A stretch of DNA of 64,000 nt from Streptomyces sp. PR69 (GTDB lineage Bacteria > Actinomycetota > Actinomycetes > Streptomycetales > Streptomycetaceae). A model generated the notes under the pieces. It was not told where the DNA came from and ran no database searches. It worked only from the letters and a program-made list of their open reading frames with translations. Where the stretch lies: the NCBI RefSeq assembly GCF_026420845.1, contig NZ_JAOWCB010000007.1:62001-126000 (forward strand), written 5' to 3'. This document shows positions 28,989 through 38,342 of the stretch, piece by piece. The translations under genes were made by a program, and so were the position numbers. Within the stretch, counting starts at the first letter, position 1. Every line of letters begins with the position of its first letter.

Positions 28989-30044
28989 ATGACGTACGCG
29001 ATCCAGGCGGAGGGCCTGGCCAAACGCTTCAAGGAGACCCAGGCGCTCGCCGGGGTGGACCTGGCGGCACGCACCGGCTCGGTGCTCGGGATGCTCGGGC
29101 CCAATGGCGCGGGGAAGACCACGGCCGTCCGGATCTTCGCCACACTGCTGCAGCCAGACGGCGGCAGAGCCGAGGTCGCCGGTCACGACGTGGTGCGGGA
29201 AGCGAGCGCGGTGCGCGCGGCGGTCGGCCTGACCGGGCAGTACGCGGCAGTGGACGAGAATCTCACCGGCACCGAGAATCTGCTGCTGATCGGCCGGCTG
29301 CTGGGCATGCCGCGGCGCGACTCCAGGGCGCGGGCCAAGGAGCTGCTGGAGCGCTTTCAGCTCTCGGAGGCCGCGGGGCGGGCCGTGAAGACGTTCTCCG
29401 GCGGTATGCGGCGACGGCTCGACCTGGCGGCCAGCCTGGTCGGACGGCCGAGGATTCTGTTCCTTGACGAGCCGACGACGGGGCTCGATCCGCACAGCAG
29501 GGGCGAGCTGTGGGACATGCTGCGCGGCCTGGTGGCCGACGGGGTGACCGCGCTGCTCACCACCCAGTATCTGAACGAGGCCGATCAGCTCGCCGACCGG
29601 ATCGTGGTGATCGACAAGGGCCGGGTCATCGCCGAAGGCACGCCGAACGAGCTGAAGGCGCAGGTCGGAGGACAGGTGCTCCAGGTCAGGCCGGTGCACC
29701 GGGCGGATCTGATGACCGCCCATGTGCTGGTGATGGAGGCCGCGGGCCCGCAGACGCAGATCGAGGGCGACTCGATCACCGCCCCGGTGAAGGATCCGGC
29801 GCTGATGCCCGCCGTGGTGCGCAGGCTGGACGGCGAGGGCATAGCCGTGGGGGAACTGACCCTGCGCCGCTCCTCCCTCGACGAGGTGTTCCTCGCGCTG
29901 ACCGGGCACCGGGCCGGGCCCGGCCGGTCGGAGCAGCCCTCCGAGGCCGCTGAGGCGGCTGCTGAGACGGCCGCTGAGGCGGCCGCCGTCGCGGGCGACG
30001 CCCCCGGCGAAGGGCGCGACGACGTCGAGAGGGCGGTGCGTTAG
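28989..30044 (+). CDS. ABC transporter ATPase, DrrA-type
   Basis: This is a 351-aa ATPase of the DrrA (daunorubicin-resistance) subfamily. Walker A is GPNGAGKTT, the Q-loop region is VGLTGQYAAVDENLTG, the signature FSGGMRRRLDLA, Walker B ILFLDEPTTGLDP, and the H-loop is replaced by LLTTQYLNEAD (Gln), as is normal in this subfamily. The C-terminal domain ends in DEVFLALTGH and then an Ala/Glu-rich tail of about 45 residues. AGGGGA lies before ATG 28989. It is followed after 2 nt by its permease. The substrate is unknown. Confidence 0.93.
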   Translation: MTYAIQAEGLAKRFKETQALAGVDLAARTGSVLGMLGPNGAGKTTAVRIFATLLQPDGGRAEVAGHDVVREASAVRAAVGLTGQYAAVDENLTGTENLLLIGRLLGMPRRDSRARAKELLERFQLSEAAGRAVKTFSGGMRRRLDLAASLVGRPRILFLDEPTTGLDPHSRGELWDMLRGLVADGVTALLTTQYLNEADQLADRIVVIDKGRVIAEGTPNELKAQVGGQVLQVRPVHRADLMTAHVLVMEAAGPQTQIEGDSITAPVKDPALMPAVVRRLDGEGIAVGELTLRRSSLDEVFLALTGHRAGPGRSEQPSEAAEAAAETAAEAAAVAGDAPGEGRDDVERAVR

Positions 30045-30046
30045 CC

Positions 30047-30856
30047 ATGGCTGCCACGACGGTCGCCGCTCCGCTGTCCAAGAGCGGGCGGGTGCATCCC
30101 CTGGCCGGGCTTCAGCAGACGTTCACGATGGCGTGGCGGAGCCTGGTGGCGGTCAAGCACAATCCCTTGGAGCTGGTGGACTACAGCATCACGCCGATCA
30201 TGTTCGTGTTTCTGTTCACCTATGTGCTGGGCGGGCAGATGGCGGGGTCGCCCGAGGCATATCTGAAGTACGCGCTGCCCGGGATCATCGTGCAGAACAC
30301 GCTCTTCATGACGATGTACACGGCCATGGCGCTCAACACCGACCTGACCAAGGGCGTCTTCGACCGGCTGCGGAGCCTGCCGATAGCCCGCTCCGCGCCG
30401 CTCATCGGGCGGATCACCGCGGATCTCGCCAAGCATGTGTGGGCGATGCTGCTGATGATCGGCCTGGGCCTGGCGCTGGGCTTCCGGATCACTGGCGGGT
30501 TCGACGGGCTGCTGCTGGGCGGCGCACTGGTGATCGTCTTCGCCGCCGCGGTGTCCTGGTCGGCCGTCCTGATCGGGATGCTGGCCGGCGACGCGGAGAA
30601 GGTGCAGGCGTTCGCCTTCACTCTGATCTTCCCGATCACCTTCACCAGCAGCGCCTTCGTGCTGGTCGAGACGATGCCCGGATGGCTCCAGGCATGGAGC
30701 AACGTCAACCCGGTGTCGCATCTCTCGGACGCCTTCCGCGGACTGCTGCTGGGCGGGCCGGTCGCCGGTCCGGTGCTCTGGTCGCTGGTCTGGGCCGCGG
30801 GCATAGCCCTGGTTTTCTATCCGCTGGCGATGCGGGCGTATCGGGCGAAGGCGTGA
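30047..30856 (+). CDS. ABC-2 type permease, DrrB-type
   Basis: This is a 269-aa membrane protein with about six helices and the ABC-2 signature region near PITFTSSAFVLVETMPGWLQAWSNVNPVSHLSDAFRGLLLGG. The N-terminal cytoplasmic segment QTFTMAWRSLVAVKHNPLELVDYSITPIMFVFLF is typical of DrrB. It pairs with the preceding ATPase (2-nt gap) as a two-gene exporter for a hydrophobic drug or lipid-like substrate, which is not identifiable here. Confidence 0.92.
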   Translation: MAATTVAAPLSKSGRVHPLAGLQQTFTMAWRSLVAVKHNPLELVDYSITPIMFVFLFTYVLGGQMAGSPEAYLKYALPGIIVQNTLFMTMYTAMALNTDLTKGVFDRLRSLPIARSAPLIGRITADLAKHVWAMLLMIGLGLALGFRITGGFDGLLLGGALVIVFAAAVSWSAVLIGMLAGDAEKVQAFAFTLIFPITFTSSAFVLVETMPGWLQAWSNVNPVSHLSDAFRGLLLGGPVAGPVLWSLVWAAGIALVFYPLAMRAYRAKA

Positions 30857-30950
30857 CAGGACGCTGCGTCAGGGGCGTTCGGTCACATGGGTATTACGGT
30901 CTTGTTCCGGCGGGGCCTGTGATGATCATTGCGATCGGGCGTGCTTTACC

Positions 30951-30975
30951 GTGTTCACGACATTCGTCTGAACAC
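30951..30975. promoter_or_regulatory. Inverted repeat before the lipoprotein gene
   Basis: GTGTTCA (30951-30957) and TGAACAC (30969-30975) are perfect arms with an 11-bp spacer. They end a few bases before the GGGGAGAG ribosome site of the next gene. They could be an operator half-site pair or a leader hairpin that affects translation. Confidence 0.4.
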
Positions 30976-30990
30976 GGGGAGAGCCATCGC

Positions 30991-31800
30991 ATGCGCGTCA
31001 CCGTCGTCCGCCGTACCGCCGTCGCCGCATCCGCGGTCTGCCTGGGTCTGCTGGCCACCGCCTGCAGCGGATCCTCCGATGAGGAGAACAAGTCCTCCGG
31101 CAAGGAGGCCGCCCGGAGCGAGAAGCCCGCCGCCGCGGAAGGCGGGGCCAAGACGCTGACCGCCGCCGAGCTGGAGAAGGCCGTCCTGGCACAGGGTGAC
31201 GTCAAGGGCCACAAGATCGAGAAGGCCTCGGTCGCCGACACCCTCACCGCCGATCAGATCACGGTCGACAAGTCCGAGTGCGAGCCGCTGGCCCACGCCA
31301 TGACCGGAGCGAAACTGGGCGAGCCCGCCGCGGCCGTCAGCCGTCAGGCGACCCAGGAGCCCGCCGAGCAGCAGAAGGACCTCTCCATCGAGGACATGAC
31401 CGAGGAGGAGCTCCAGGAGCAGCTCGCCCAGAACTTCAACCTCACCTCCACGCTGGTCGGCCTCGCCTCGTACGAGGGGAAGGGCGCCGAGGAGGCCGTC
31501 GCCTCGCTGCGCAGCGCGGCCAAGACCTGCTCCGGCGGGTTCACCGTCGCCGCCCAGGGTGAGAAGACGAAGATCACCAAGGTGGAGGAGATCAAGGTCC
31601 CAGGCGGTCAGGAGGTTGTGGGCTGGTCGCTCACCGCCGACCTGGAGGAGGGCGACACCATGCCGACCAAGCTGGCGGTCGTCCGCAAGGACGGCACGCT
31701 GGCCCGTTTCGTCGCCGTCAACTTCGGCGGCCTTATGGAGGGCAAGGACTTCCCGCTGCCGACCGCCGTGATCGACGCGCAGGTCGCCAAGCTCGGCTGA
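30991..31800 (+). CDS. Secreted lipoprotein of unknown function
   Basis: This is a 269-aa protein. The basic N-terminus MRVTVVRRTAV, a hydrophobic core (AASAVCLGLLATA) and a cysteine form a type II signal peptide. The likely lipidated Cys is in LLATACSGSS. The mature part begins with a Ser/Glu/Lys-rich spacer, then an alpha/beta domain with two cysteines (KSECEPLAH and KTCSGGF). It resembles the many Streptomyces lipoproteins with no assigned role. GGGGAGAG lies upstream. It stands between the DrrAB-type exporter and glmS with separate spacing. Confidence 0.85.
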   Translation: MRVTVVRRTAVAASAVCLGLLATACSGSSDEENKSSGKEAARSEKPAAAEGGAKTLTAAELEKAVLAQGDVKGHKIEKASVADTLTADQITVDKSECEPLAHAMTGAKLGEPAAAVSRQATQEPAEQQKDLSIEDMTEEELQEQLAQNFNLTSTLVGLASYEGKGAEEAVASLRSAAKTCSGGFTVAAQGEKTKITKVEEIKVPGGQEVVGWSLTADLEEGDTMPTKLAVVRKDGTLARFVAVNFGGLMEGKDFPLPTAVIDAQVAKLG

Positions 31801-31839
31801 CCGCGTCCCACGGGCCGGGGTGCGTCGTAGGCTGCCGCC

Positions 31840-33687
31840 ATGTGCGGAATCGTGGGTTACGTCGGCGGACAGTCGGCGCTCGATGTGGTCATGGCGGGTC
31901 TCAAGCGGCTGGAGTACCGCGGATATGACTCCGGCGGGGTCGCCGTCCTCGCCGACGGCGGGCTGGCCGCGGCCAAGAAGGCGGGCAAACTCGCCAACCT
32001 GGAGAAGGAGCTCGTCGACCGGCCGCTGCCCAGCGGCTCCACCGGCATCGGGCACACCCGGTGGGCCACCCACGGCGCACCCAACGACCGCAACGCCCAC
32101 CCCCACCTCGACAACGCCGGGCGCGTCGCCGTCGTCCACAACGGCATCATCGAGAACTTCGCCGTCCTGCGCGAGGAGTTGGCCGAGCGCGGCCACACCC
32201 TGGCGTCCGAGACGGACACCGAGGTGGTGGCACACCTCCTCGCCGAGTCCTTCTCCTCCTGCGGCGACCTGGCCGAGTCGATGCGCCAGGTGTGCCGGCA
32301 GCTCGAAGGGGCATTCACCCTCGTCGCCGTGCACGCCGACGAGCCCGACGTCGTCGTGGGCGCGCGCCGCAACTCCCCGCTGGTGGTGGGCGTCGGAGAG
32401 GGCGAGTCCTTCCTCGCCTCCGATGTGGCCGCGTTTATCGCCCACACCCGCTCGGCGATCGAACTCGGCCAGGACCAGGTCGTGGAACTGCGCCGCGACG
32501 GGGTCGAGATCACCGACTTCGACGGCGCACCCGCGGACGTCCGCTCGTACCACGTCGACTGGGACGCCTCTGCCGCCGAGAAGGGCGGTTACGACTACTT
32601 CATGCTCAAGGAGATCGCCGAGCAGCCCAAGGCCGTCGCCGACACGCTGCTGGGCCGCATCGACGCGGCCGGGTCCCTCACCCTCGACGAGATCCGCATC
32701 CCCGTCTCCGTGCTCCGGGAGGCCGACAAGGTCGTCATCGTGGCCTGCGGCACCGCCTTCCACGCCGGGCTCATCGCCAAGTACGCCATCGAGCACTGGA
32801 CCCGCGTCCCGTGCGAAGTGGAGCTGGCGAGCGAGTTCCGCTACCGGGACCCCATCCTCGGCCAGCGCACCCTGGTGATCGCGATCTCCCAGTCCGGGGA
32901 GACCATGGACACCCTCATGGTGCTGCGGCACGCCCGCGAGCAGGGCGCGAGGGTGCTCGCCATCTGCAACACCAACGGCTCCACGATCCCCCGCGAATCC
33001 GACGCCGTGCTCTACACACACGCCGGACCGGAGGTCGCCGTCGCCTCGACCAAGGCGTTTCTCACCCAGCTCGTGGCCTGCTATCTGGTCGCCCTCTATC
33101 TGGGGCAGGTGCGCGGCACCAAGTGGGGCGACGAGATCCTCGCCGTCATCCGCGACCTGGCGCGCATCTCGCACCAGGTCGAGAAGGTCCTCGACACCAT
33201 GGAGCCGGTTCGCGAACTCGCGCGCTCCCTCGCCGACAAGAACACCGTGCTCTTCCTGGGGCGGCACGTCGGCTATCCCGTCGCCCTGGAGGGCGCGCTG
33301 AAGCTCAAGGAACTCGCCTATATGCACGCCGAGGGCTTCGCCGCGGGCGAGCTGAAGCACGGGCCCATCGCGCTCATCGAGAACGACCTCCCGGTCGTGG
33401 TGGTCGTGCCGTCGCCCCGTGGCCGCTCCGTGCTCCACGACAAGATCGTCTCCAATATCCAGGAGATCCGGGCGCGGGGCGCCCGGACGATCGTCATCGC
33501 GGAGGACGGCGACGACACGGTCGTCCCGTACGCCGACCACCTCATCCGCATCCCCGCGACGCCCACCCTGCTCCAGCCCCTCGTGGCGACCGTGCCGCTC
33601 CAGGTCTTCGCCTGCGAACTGGCCACCGCCCGCGGCAACGAGGTCGACCAGCCGCGCAACCTCGCGAAGTCGGTCACGGTCGAATGA
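31840..33687 (+). CDS. glmS: Glutamine-fructose-6-phosphate aminotransferase
   Basis: This is a 615-aa enzyme that makes glucosamine-6-phosphate, the entry step to UDP-GlcNAc. The N-terminal glutaminase domain begins [10 protein letters not shown] with the nucleophile Cys2. It continues with [10 protein letters not shown] and GHTRWATHG. Two SIS isomerase domains follow (CGTAFHAGL..., [51 protein letters not shown]), ending in NLAKSVTVE. No glmS ribozyme is seen upstream; the gap to the previous gene is only 39 nt. It overlaps acpS by four bases. Confidence 0.97.
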   Translation: MCGIVGYVGGQSALDVVMAGLKRLEYRGYDSGGVAVLADGGLAAAKKAGKLANLEKELVDRPLPSGSTGIGHTRWATHGAPNDRNAHPHLDNAGRVAVVHNGIIENFAVLREELAERGHTLASETDTEVVAHLLAESFSSCGDLAESMRQVCRQLEGAFTLVAVHADEPDVVVGARRNSPLVVGVGEGESFLASDVAAFIAHTRSAIELGQDQVVELRRDGVEITDFDGAPADVRSYHVDWDASAAEKGGYDYFMLKEIAEQPKAVADTLLGRIDAAGSLTLDEIRIPVSVLREADKVVIVACGTAFHAGLIAKYAIEHWTRVPCEVELASEFRYRDPILGQRTLVIAISQSGETMDTLMVLRHAREQGARVLAICNTNGSTIPRESDAVLYTHAGPEVAVASTKAFLTQLVACYLVALYLGQVRGTKWGDEILAVIRDLARISHQVEKVLDTMEPVRELARSLADKNTVLFLGRHVGYPVALEGALKLKELAYMHAEGFAAGELKHGPIALIENDLPVVVVVPSPRGRSVLHDKIVSNIQEIRARGARTIVIAEDGDDTVVPYADHLIRIPATPTLLQPLVATVPLQVFACELATARGNEVDQPRNLAKSVTVE

Positions 33688-34052
33688 TCATCGGGGTGGG
33701 GATCGACGTCGCCGAGATCGACCGCTTCACCGCGTCCATGCGGCGCACGCCGGGGATGGCGGAGCGGCTCTTCCTCCGACAAGAACTGCTGCTGCCCAGC
33801 GGGGAACGGCGGGGCTTCGCCTCCCTCGCGGCCCGCTTCGCCGCGAAAGAGGCCGTCGCCAAGGCCCTCGGGGCCCCCGCCGGCCTCCACTGGACCGACG
33901 CCGAGGTCTACGTCGAGGACTCCGGCCAGCCCCGCCTCCGCGTCACCGGCACGGTGGCGGCGAGAGCCTCGGAGCTGGGGGTGCGGGCGTGGCATGTCTC
34001 GCTGAGCCATGACGCGGGGGTGGCGTCGGCGGTGGTGATCGCGGAGGGGTAG
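33684..34052 (+). CDS. acpS: Holo-[acyl-carrier-protein] synthase
   Basis: This is a 122-aa group I phosphopantetheinyl transferase that activates the acyl carrier protein with a CoA-derived arm. The magnesium-binding motif is [12 protein letters not shown], and the second motif is [13 protein letters not shown]. The C-terminal [20 protein letters not shown] is typical. The start overlaps the glmS stop (ATGA). Fatty-acid and possibly polyketide carrier proteins are the expected substrates. Confidence 0.96.
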   Translation: MIIGVGIDVAEIDRFTASMRRTPGMAERLFLRQELLLPSGERRGFASLAARFAAKEAVAKALGAPAGLHWTDAEVYVEDSGQPRLRVTGTVAARASELGVRAWHVSLSHDAGVASAVVIAEG

Positions 34053-34082
34053 TGGGGCGGGCCCGGCGGTTCGTGCGGGTCG

Positions 34083-34260
34083 CCTGTGGCCCGGGCGAGT
34101 GCTTGTCCCTCCCTCCCTCCCCCTACGCCCTGGGGGCGTGGGGGGACCCCCACGTTTCCAGCACCTCGCCGGGTGCGGGCGGGCGGGTGGGCAAGGACCC
34201 GCACCCGAGAGGGCGGGTGGGTGGGCAAGAGACCCGCCACCCGCGGGAGCAAGTCGCCGC
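34083..34260. repeat. Intergenic GC-rich repeat, copy A
   Basis: This fills the 240-bp gap between acpS and nnr. Its left part, through GCCCGGGCGAGTGCTTGTCC and CGTTTCCAGCACC, is nearly the reverse complement of the segment around 39880-39935. Internal hairpins include CCCTGGGGGCGTGGGGG. It is non-coding. Confidence 0.65.
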
Positions 34261-34292
34261 ACCACCGCACCCACTGAGGCACACTCAGGACC

Positions 34293-35816
34293 ATGCGTAC
34301 CGCCTACCGCGTCGAGACCGTCCGAGCCGCCGAGGCCGCCCTGATGGCCCGGCTCCCCAAGGGCACCCTGATGCACCGCGCCGCCGCCGGCCTCGCCGCG
34401 GCATGCGCGGGCCTGCTGGGCCGCGTGTACGGGTCGAGGGTGGTGATCCTCGCCGGCAGCGGAGACAACGGCGGCGACGCCCTGTACGCCGGCGCCCGCC
34501 TCGCCCGCCGCGGAGCCGGCGTCGCCGCCGTCCTTCTCGCGCCGGACCGCGCCCACCCCGGCGGCCTCGCCGACCTGCTCGCCGCCGGCGGCTGCGTCGC
34601 CGACGACCCGTTCGCGGCGCTGTCCGCCGCGAACCTGGTCCTGGACGGCATCACCGGGATCGGCGGCAAGGGCGGCCTGCGCCCGGACGCCGTCCCCGTG
34701 GCCCGCGCGGCCCGCGGTTCGAACGCCGTCGTCGTCGCCGTCGACCTCCCCAGCGGGATCGAGGCGGACACGGGCGAGGTCCGCGGCGAGGTCCTGCGCG
34801 CCGATGCGACGGTCACCTTCGGCACCTACAAGCCGGGGCTGCTCATCGACCCGGCCCATGAGCACGCCGGGCCGGTCCGCCTTGTGCCCATCGGCCTGGA
34901 CGCGCATCTGCCGTCCGTGCCCGATCTGGAGGCGCTCCAGCACGCGGATGTCGCACGGCTGCTGCCGCACCCCGCCGCGGAGAGCGACAAGTACCGCAGG
35001 GGCGTCGTCGGCGTCGTGGCCGGCTCCGCGCGCTATCCGGGCGCGGCCGTGCTCGCGGTCGCGGGCGCGCTGCGCGGCGGCGCGGGAGCCGTGCGGTATG
35101 TGGGCCCCGGCGCCGACGCGGTGATCGCCCGCTTCCCGGAGACCCTGGTCCAGGGCGGCCCCCCGTCGAAGGCCGGCCGCGTCCAGGCCTGGGCGGTCGG
35201 CCCCGGCCTCGGCGAGGACGCCGCGGAGGCCGTCCGCGATGTGCTGGACTCCGACGTCCCGGTGCTGGTCGACGCGGACGGCCTGCGGCTGCTGGACCCG
35301 CGGACCGTGCGGGACCGCGCCGCCCCGACGCTGCTCACCCCGCACGCGGGCGAGGCCGCCGCCCTGCTCGGCGTCTCCCGCGAGGAGGTGGAGTCGGCGC
35401 GCCTCGCCTCCGTACGGGAGCTGGCCGCCCGCTACGGGGCGACCGTGCTGCTCAAGGGCTCGACGACTCTGGTGGCCGCCCCGGGGGAGGCCGTACCGGT
35501 GCGGGCCAACCCCATGGGCACGCCCTGGCTCGCCACCGCGGGCAGCGGCGACGTTCTGTCCGGCCTGACCGGCTCGCTCCTCGCGGCGGGCCTCGACGCG
35601 CGCGACGCGGGGTCGGTCGGGGCGTATCTCCACGGACTGGCGGCACGCCTCGCCGCGGCCCGGGGCGGCACGCCGGTCACCGCCCAGGAGGTTGCGGACG
35701 CGCTGCCGTCCGCCTGCCGGGACGTCCGGAACACCAAGGGCGCCCGGCACACTGAGAGCACCCGGCACACGCAGCACACGCAGCACACGCAGTACGCCGC
35801 ACCTGGTGTGTCATAG
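34293..35816 (+). CDS. nnr: Bifunctional NAD(P)HX epimerase / ADP-dependent dehydratase
   Basis: This is a 507-aa fusion that repairs hydrated NADH and NADPH. The N-terminal YjeF_N epimerase domain (about 1-215) has GSGDNGGDALYAGARL and LVLDGITGIGGKGGL. The C-terminal YjeF_C dehydratase (about 225-475) has KYRRGVVGVVAGSARYPGAAVL, LLTPHAGEAAALLG and ATAGSGDVLSGL. The last 25 residues (RHTESTRHTQHTQHTQ) come from a 9-bp tandem repeat and are not part of the domain. alr follows 21 nt on. Confidence 0.94.
   Translation: MRTAYRVETVRAAEAALMARLPKGTLMHRAAAGLAAACAGLLGRVYGSRVVILAGSGDNGGDALYAGARLARRGAGVAAVLLAPDRAHPGGLADLLAAGGCVADDPFAALSAANLVLDGITGIGGKGGLRPDAVPVARAARGSNAVVVAVDLPSGIEADTGEVRGEVLRADATVTFGTYKPGLLIDPAHEHAGPVRLVPIGLDAHLPSVPDLEALQHADVARLLPHPAAESDKYRRGVVGVVAGSARYPGAAVLAVAGALRGGAGAVRYVGPGADAVIARFPETLVQGGPPSKAGRVQAWAVGPGLGEDAAEAVRDVLDSDVPVLVDADGLRLLDPRTVRDRAAPTLLTPHAGEAAALLGVSREEVESARLASVRELAARYGATVLLKGSTTLVAAPGEAVPVRANPMGTPWLATAGSGDVLSGLTGSLLAAGLDARDAGSVGAYLHGLAARLAAARGGTPVTAQEVADALPSACRDVRNTKGARHTESTRHTQHTQHTQYAAPGVS
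35766..35792 (+). repeat. 9-bp tandem repeat at the nnr 3' end
   Basis: CACACGCAG is repeated three times exactly, encoding Thr-Gln-His units in the nnr tail. Slightly diverged CCCGGCACAC copies precede it. Confidence 0.9.
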
Positions 35817-35837
35817 CGCTCTGAGACACTGGGCGCG

Positions 35838-37055
35838 ATGAGCCACCAGACGCACCAGACACAGCAACCCGCGCTCCGGGCCAGGGCCGAGATCGACCTC
35901 TCGGCCCTGCGCGCCAATGTCCGCGCGCTGCGCGCCCACGCCCCGGGGGCCGCGCTGATGGCCGTGGTGAAGGCCGATGCGTACGGGCACGGCATGGTGC
36001 CCTGCGCCCGGGCCGCCCTCCAGGGCGGGGCGACATGGCTCGGCGCCGCCCTCCCGCAGGAGGCGCTCGCGCTGCGCGAGGCCGGGATCACCGCGCCGGT
36101 GCTGTGCTGGCTGTGGACCCCCGGCGGCCCCTGGCGCGAAGCCGTCGAAGCCGGCGTCGATGTGTCGGTGAGCGGCCTGTGGGCGCTGGACGAGGCCGTG
36201 GCGGCGGCTCGCGCCGTGGGCCGGACGGCCCGGATCCAGCTCAAGGCCGACTCCGGTCTTGGGCGCAACGGCGCTCAGCCGGCCGACTGGCCCGAGCTGG
36301 TCGAGGCCGCGCGCGCCGCCGAGGCCGAGGGCGCGGTCAAAGTCACCGGCCTGTGGTCCCACTTCGCCTGCGCCGACGAGCCCGGCCACCCCTCGATCGC
36401 CGCCCAGCTCGACTCCTTCCGCCATCTGGTGGCCTACGCGGAGAAGGAGGGGCTGGAGCCGGAGGTGCGGCACATCGCCAACTCCCCGGCGACGCTGACC
36501 CTCCCCGAGTCCCACTTCGACCTCGTACGGACCGGCATCGCCGTCTACGGGGTCTCGCCGAGCCCCGATATAGGCACGCCCGCCGACTTCGGGCTGCGGC
36601 CCGTGATGACGCTGGCCGCCTCTGTCGCGCTGGTCAAGCAGGTTCCCGGGGGCCACGGCGTCAGCTATGGGCACCACTATGTGACGGACGGCGAGACGAC
36701 CCTCGGCCTCGTCCCCCTCGGTTACGCCGACGGCATTCCGCGCCATGCGTCCGGGCGCGGCCCGGTCCTCGTGGGCGGGAAGCGGCGGCGGGTGGCCGGC
36801 CGGGTCGCGATGGACCAGTTCGTGGTGGACCTCGGGCCGGACGAGCCCGGTGGGCAGCGTGTCGCCCAGGGCGCGGAGGCGGTGCTGTTCGGGCCGGGAG
36901 ACCGGGGTGAGCCGACGGCCGAGGACTGGGCGGAGGCGGCCGGCACCATCGCGTACGAGATCGTCACACGCATCGGCAAGCGGGTTCCGCGCGTCTATCT
37001 GAACGAGGATCACGAGGATCAGGATCGCGAAGGGCACGAGGCCCGCGAGGAGTAG
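35838..37055 (+). CDS. alr: Alanine racemase
   Basis: This is a 405-aa PLP enzyme that makes D-alanine for peptidoglycan. The PLP lysine is in AVVKADAYGHG (Lys45), and the catalytic tyrosine region is GVSYGHHYVT. Other blocks are RIQLKADSGLGRNG and GRVAMDQFVVDLG. The last 20 residues are a highly charged tail (DHEDQDREGHEAREE) beyond the family end. nnr lies upstream (21 nt) and a hydrolase downstream (9 nt), so they are likely one operon. Confidence 0.95.
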   Translation: MSHQTHQTQQPALRARAEIDLSALRANVRALRAHAPGAALMAVVKADAYGHGMVPCARAALQGGATWLGAALPQEALALREAGITAPVLCWLWTPGGPWREAVEAGVDVSVSGLWALDEAVAAARAVGRTARIQLKADSGLGRNGAQPADWPELVEAARAAEAEGAVKVTGLWSHFACADEPGHPSIAAQLDSFRHLVAYAEKEGLEPEVRHIANSPATLTLPESHFDLVRTGIAVYGVSPSPDIGTPADFGLRPVMTLAASVALVKQVPGGHGVSYGHHYVTDGETTLGLVPLGYADGIPRHASGRGPVLVGGKRRRVAGRVAMDQFVVDLGPDEPGGQRVAQGAEAVLFGPGDRGEPTAEDWAEAAGTIAYEIVTRIGKRVPRVYLNEDHEDQDREGHEAREE

Positions 37056-37064
37056 GAGCGGAGG

Positions 37065-38342
37065 GTGAGCGAGACCAGCACGGAGGACGGCGCTGCCGCG
37101 GCCGCATCGGCGGCGGCAGCGGCTGCGACGGCTGCGACGGCCGCGGCGGGCGTCTGGCGCCGGGCGGGCATCGCCGGCGCCGCCATAGGGGTGCTCGCGG
37201 CCGGTGCCGCCGCGGGCGTCGCGGTCGAGCGGCTCACCGTCGGCCGCGGCATGCGCAGGAAGGCACGCCTCGCCCTCGACGCCTCGGCGCCGTACGGATC
37301 GCTGCGCGGCACCCCCGGCAAGGCGATCGCCGACGACGGCACCGAGCTGTGGTACGAGGTCGACGAGGTGGACCCGGAGACGGCTGGCGGCCAGGCGGGG
37401 CCGCGCCGCCGCAGGCTGTTCGGGCGCAGATCGCCCGCGCCGGTGACGGTCGTCTTCAGCCACGGCTACTGCCTCAGCCAGGACTCCTGGCACTTCCAGC
37501 GCGCCGCGCTGCGCGGTCTGGTGCGCACGGTGTACTGGGACCAGCGCAGCCACGGCCGTTCGGCGCGCGGCCGGGCGCAGGCGGGCCAGGACGGCGTGCC
37601 GGTCTCCATCGACCAGCTCGGCCGCGACCTCAAGGCGGTCATCGACGCGGCCGCCCCCGAGGGGCCGCTGGTGCTGGTCGGCCACTCCATGGGCGGCATG
37701 ACGATGATGGCCCTCGCCGCGCACTGCCCCGAGCTGGTGCGTGAGCGCGTCGTCGGCGCGGCGTTCGTGGGCACGTCGGGAGGCCGGCTCGACGAGGTCA
37801 GCTACGGGCTGCCGGTGGCCGGGGTGAACGCGGTGCGGCGGGTGCTGCCCGGCGTGCTCAGGGCGCTCGGCACACAGGCCGATCTGGTGGAGCGCGGGCG
37901 GCGGGCGACGGCGGATCTCTTCGCCGGGCTGATCAAGCGGTACTCGTTCTCGTCGAAGGACGTGGACCCGGCGGTCACGCGGTTCGCGGAGCGGCTGATC
38001 GAATCCACGCCGATCGATGTGGTCGCCGAGTTCTATCCGGCCTTCGCCGAACACGACAAGTCCGCGGCGCTGGAGGTCTTCCTGGAGGTGCCGGTGCTGG
38101 TGCTGGCGGGGGAGCGGGACCTGGTCACGCCCAGCTCGCACAGCGAGGCGATCGCCGACCGGCTGCCGGACGCGGAGCTGGTCCTGGTGCCGGACGCCGG
38201 GCATCTGGTCATGCTGGAGCACCCGGAAGCCGTCACCGACCGGCTGGCGGACCTGCTGGCGCGGGTCGGCGCGGTGCCGCGAACCGCTAACGTTGAGCCG
38301 TATGGAAGCACCGCACAGCAGCCCGGCACATCCGGCGGCTGA
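37065..38342 (+). CDS. Membrane-anchored alpha/beta hydrolase
   Basis: This is a 425-aa protein with an Ala-rich N-terminus and one hydrophobic segment (about 30-55, AGIAGAAIGVLAAGAAAGVAV). The alpha/beta-hydrolase fold follows, with the nucleophile elbow GHSMGGM, the acid in LAGERDLVTP and the histidine in PDAGHLVMLEHPE. The substrate is not evident. It lies between alr and tsaE in the order common to Streptomyces. The 3' end overlaps the tsaE start by 41 bases in another frame, which implies coupling. Confidence 0.88.
   Translation: MSETSTEDGAAAAASAAAAAATAATAAAGVWRRAGIAGAAIGVLAAGAAAGVAVERLTVGRGMRRKARLALDASAPYGSLRGTPGKAIADDGTELWYEVDEVDPETAGGQAGPRRRRLFGRRSPAPVTVVFSHGYCLSQDSWHFQRAALRGLVRTVYWDQRSHGRSARGRAQAGQDGVPVSIDQLGRDLKAVIDAAAPEGPLVLVGHSMGGMTMMALAAHCPELVRERVVGAAFVGTSGGRLDEVSYGLPVAGVNAVRRVLPGVLRALGTQADLVERGRRATADLFAGLIKRYSFSSKDVDPAVTRFAERLIESTPIDVVAEFYPAFAEHDKSAALEVFLEVPVLVLAGERDLVTPSSHSEAIADRLPDAELVLVPDAGHLVMLEHPEAVTDRLADLLARVGAVPRTANVEPYGSTAQQPGTSGG

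Noticed and set aside
31801..31839. glmS ribozyme/riboswitch before glmS
   Set aside because: Only 39 nt separate the lipoprotein stop from glmS and no ribozyme core is seen; this RNA is mainly a Firmicutes feature.
30955..33540. 861-codon open frame on the minus strand opposite the lipoprotein and glmS
   Set aside because: It is a mirror frame of GC-rich coding DNA. The plus strand has the clear GlmS motifs, and the minus-strand protein is low-complexity Gly/Val/Asp/Arg without known motifs or a ribosome site.
32061..33683. Frame upstream of acpS that extends it to 663 codons
   Set aside because: It is the +1 shadow of glmS; AcpS begins at 33684 with the family start.
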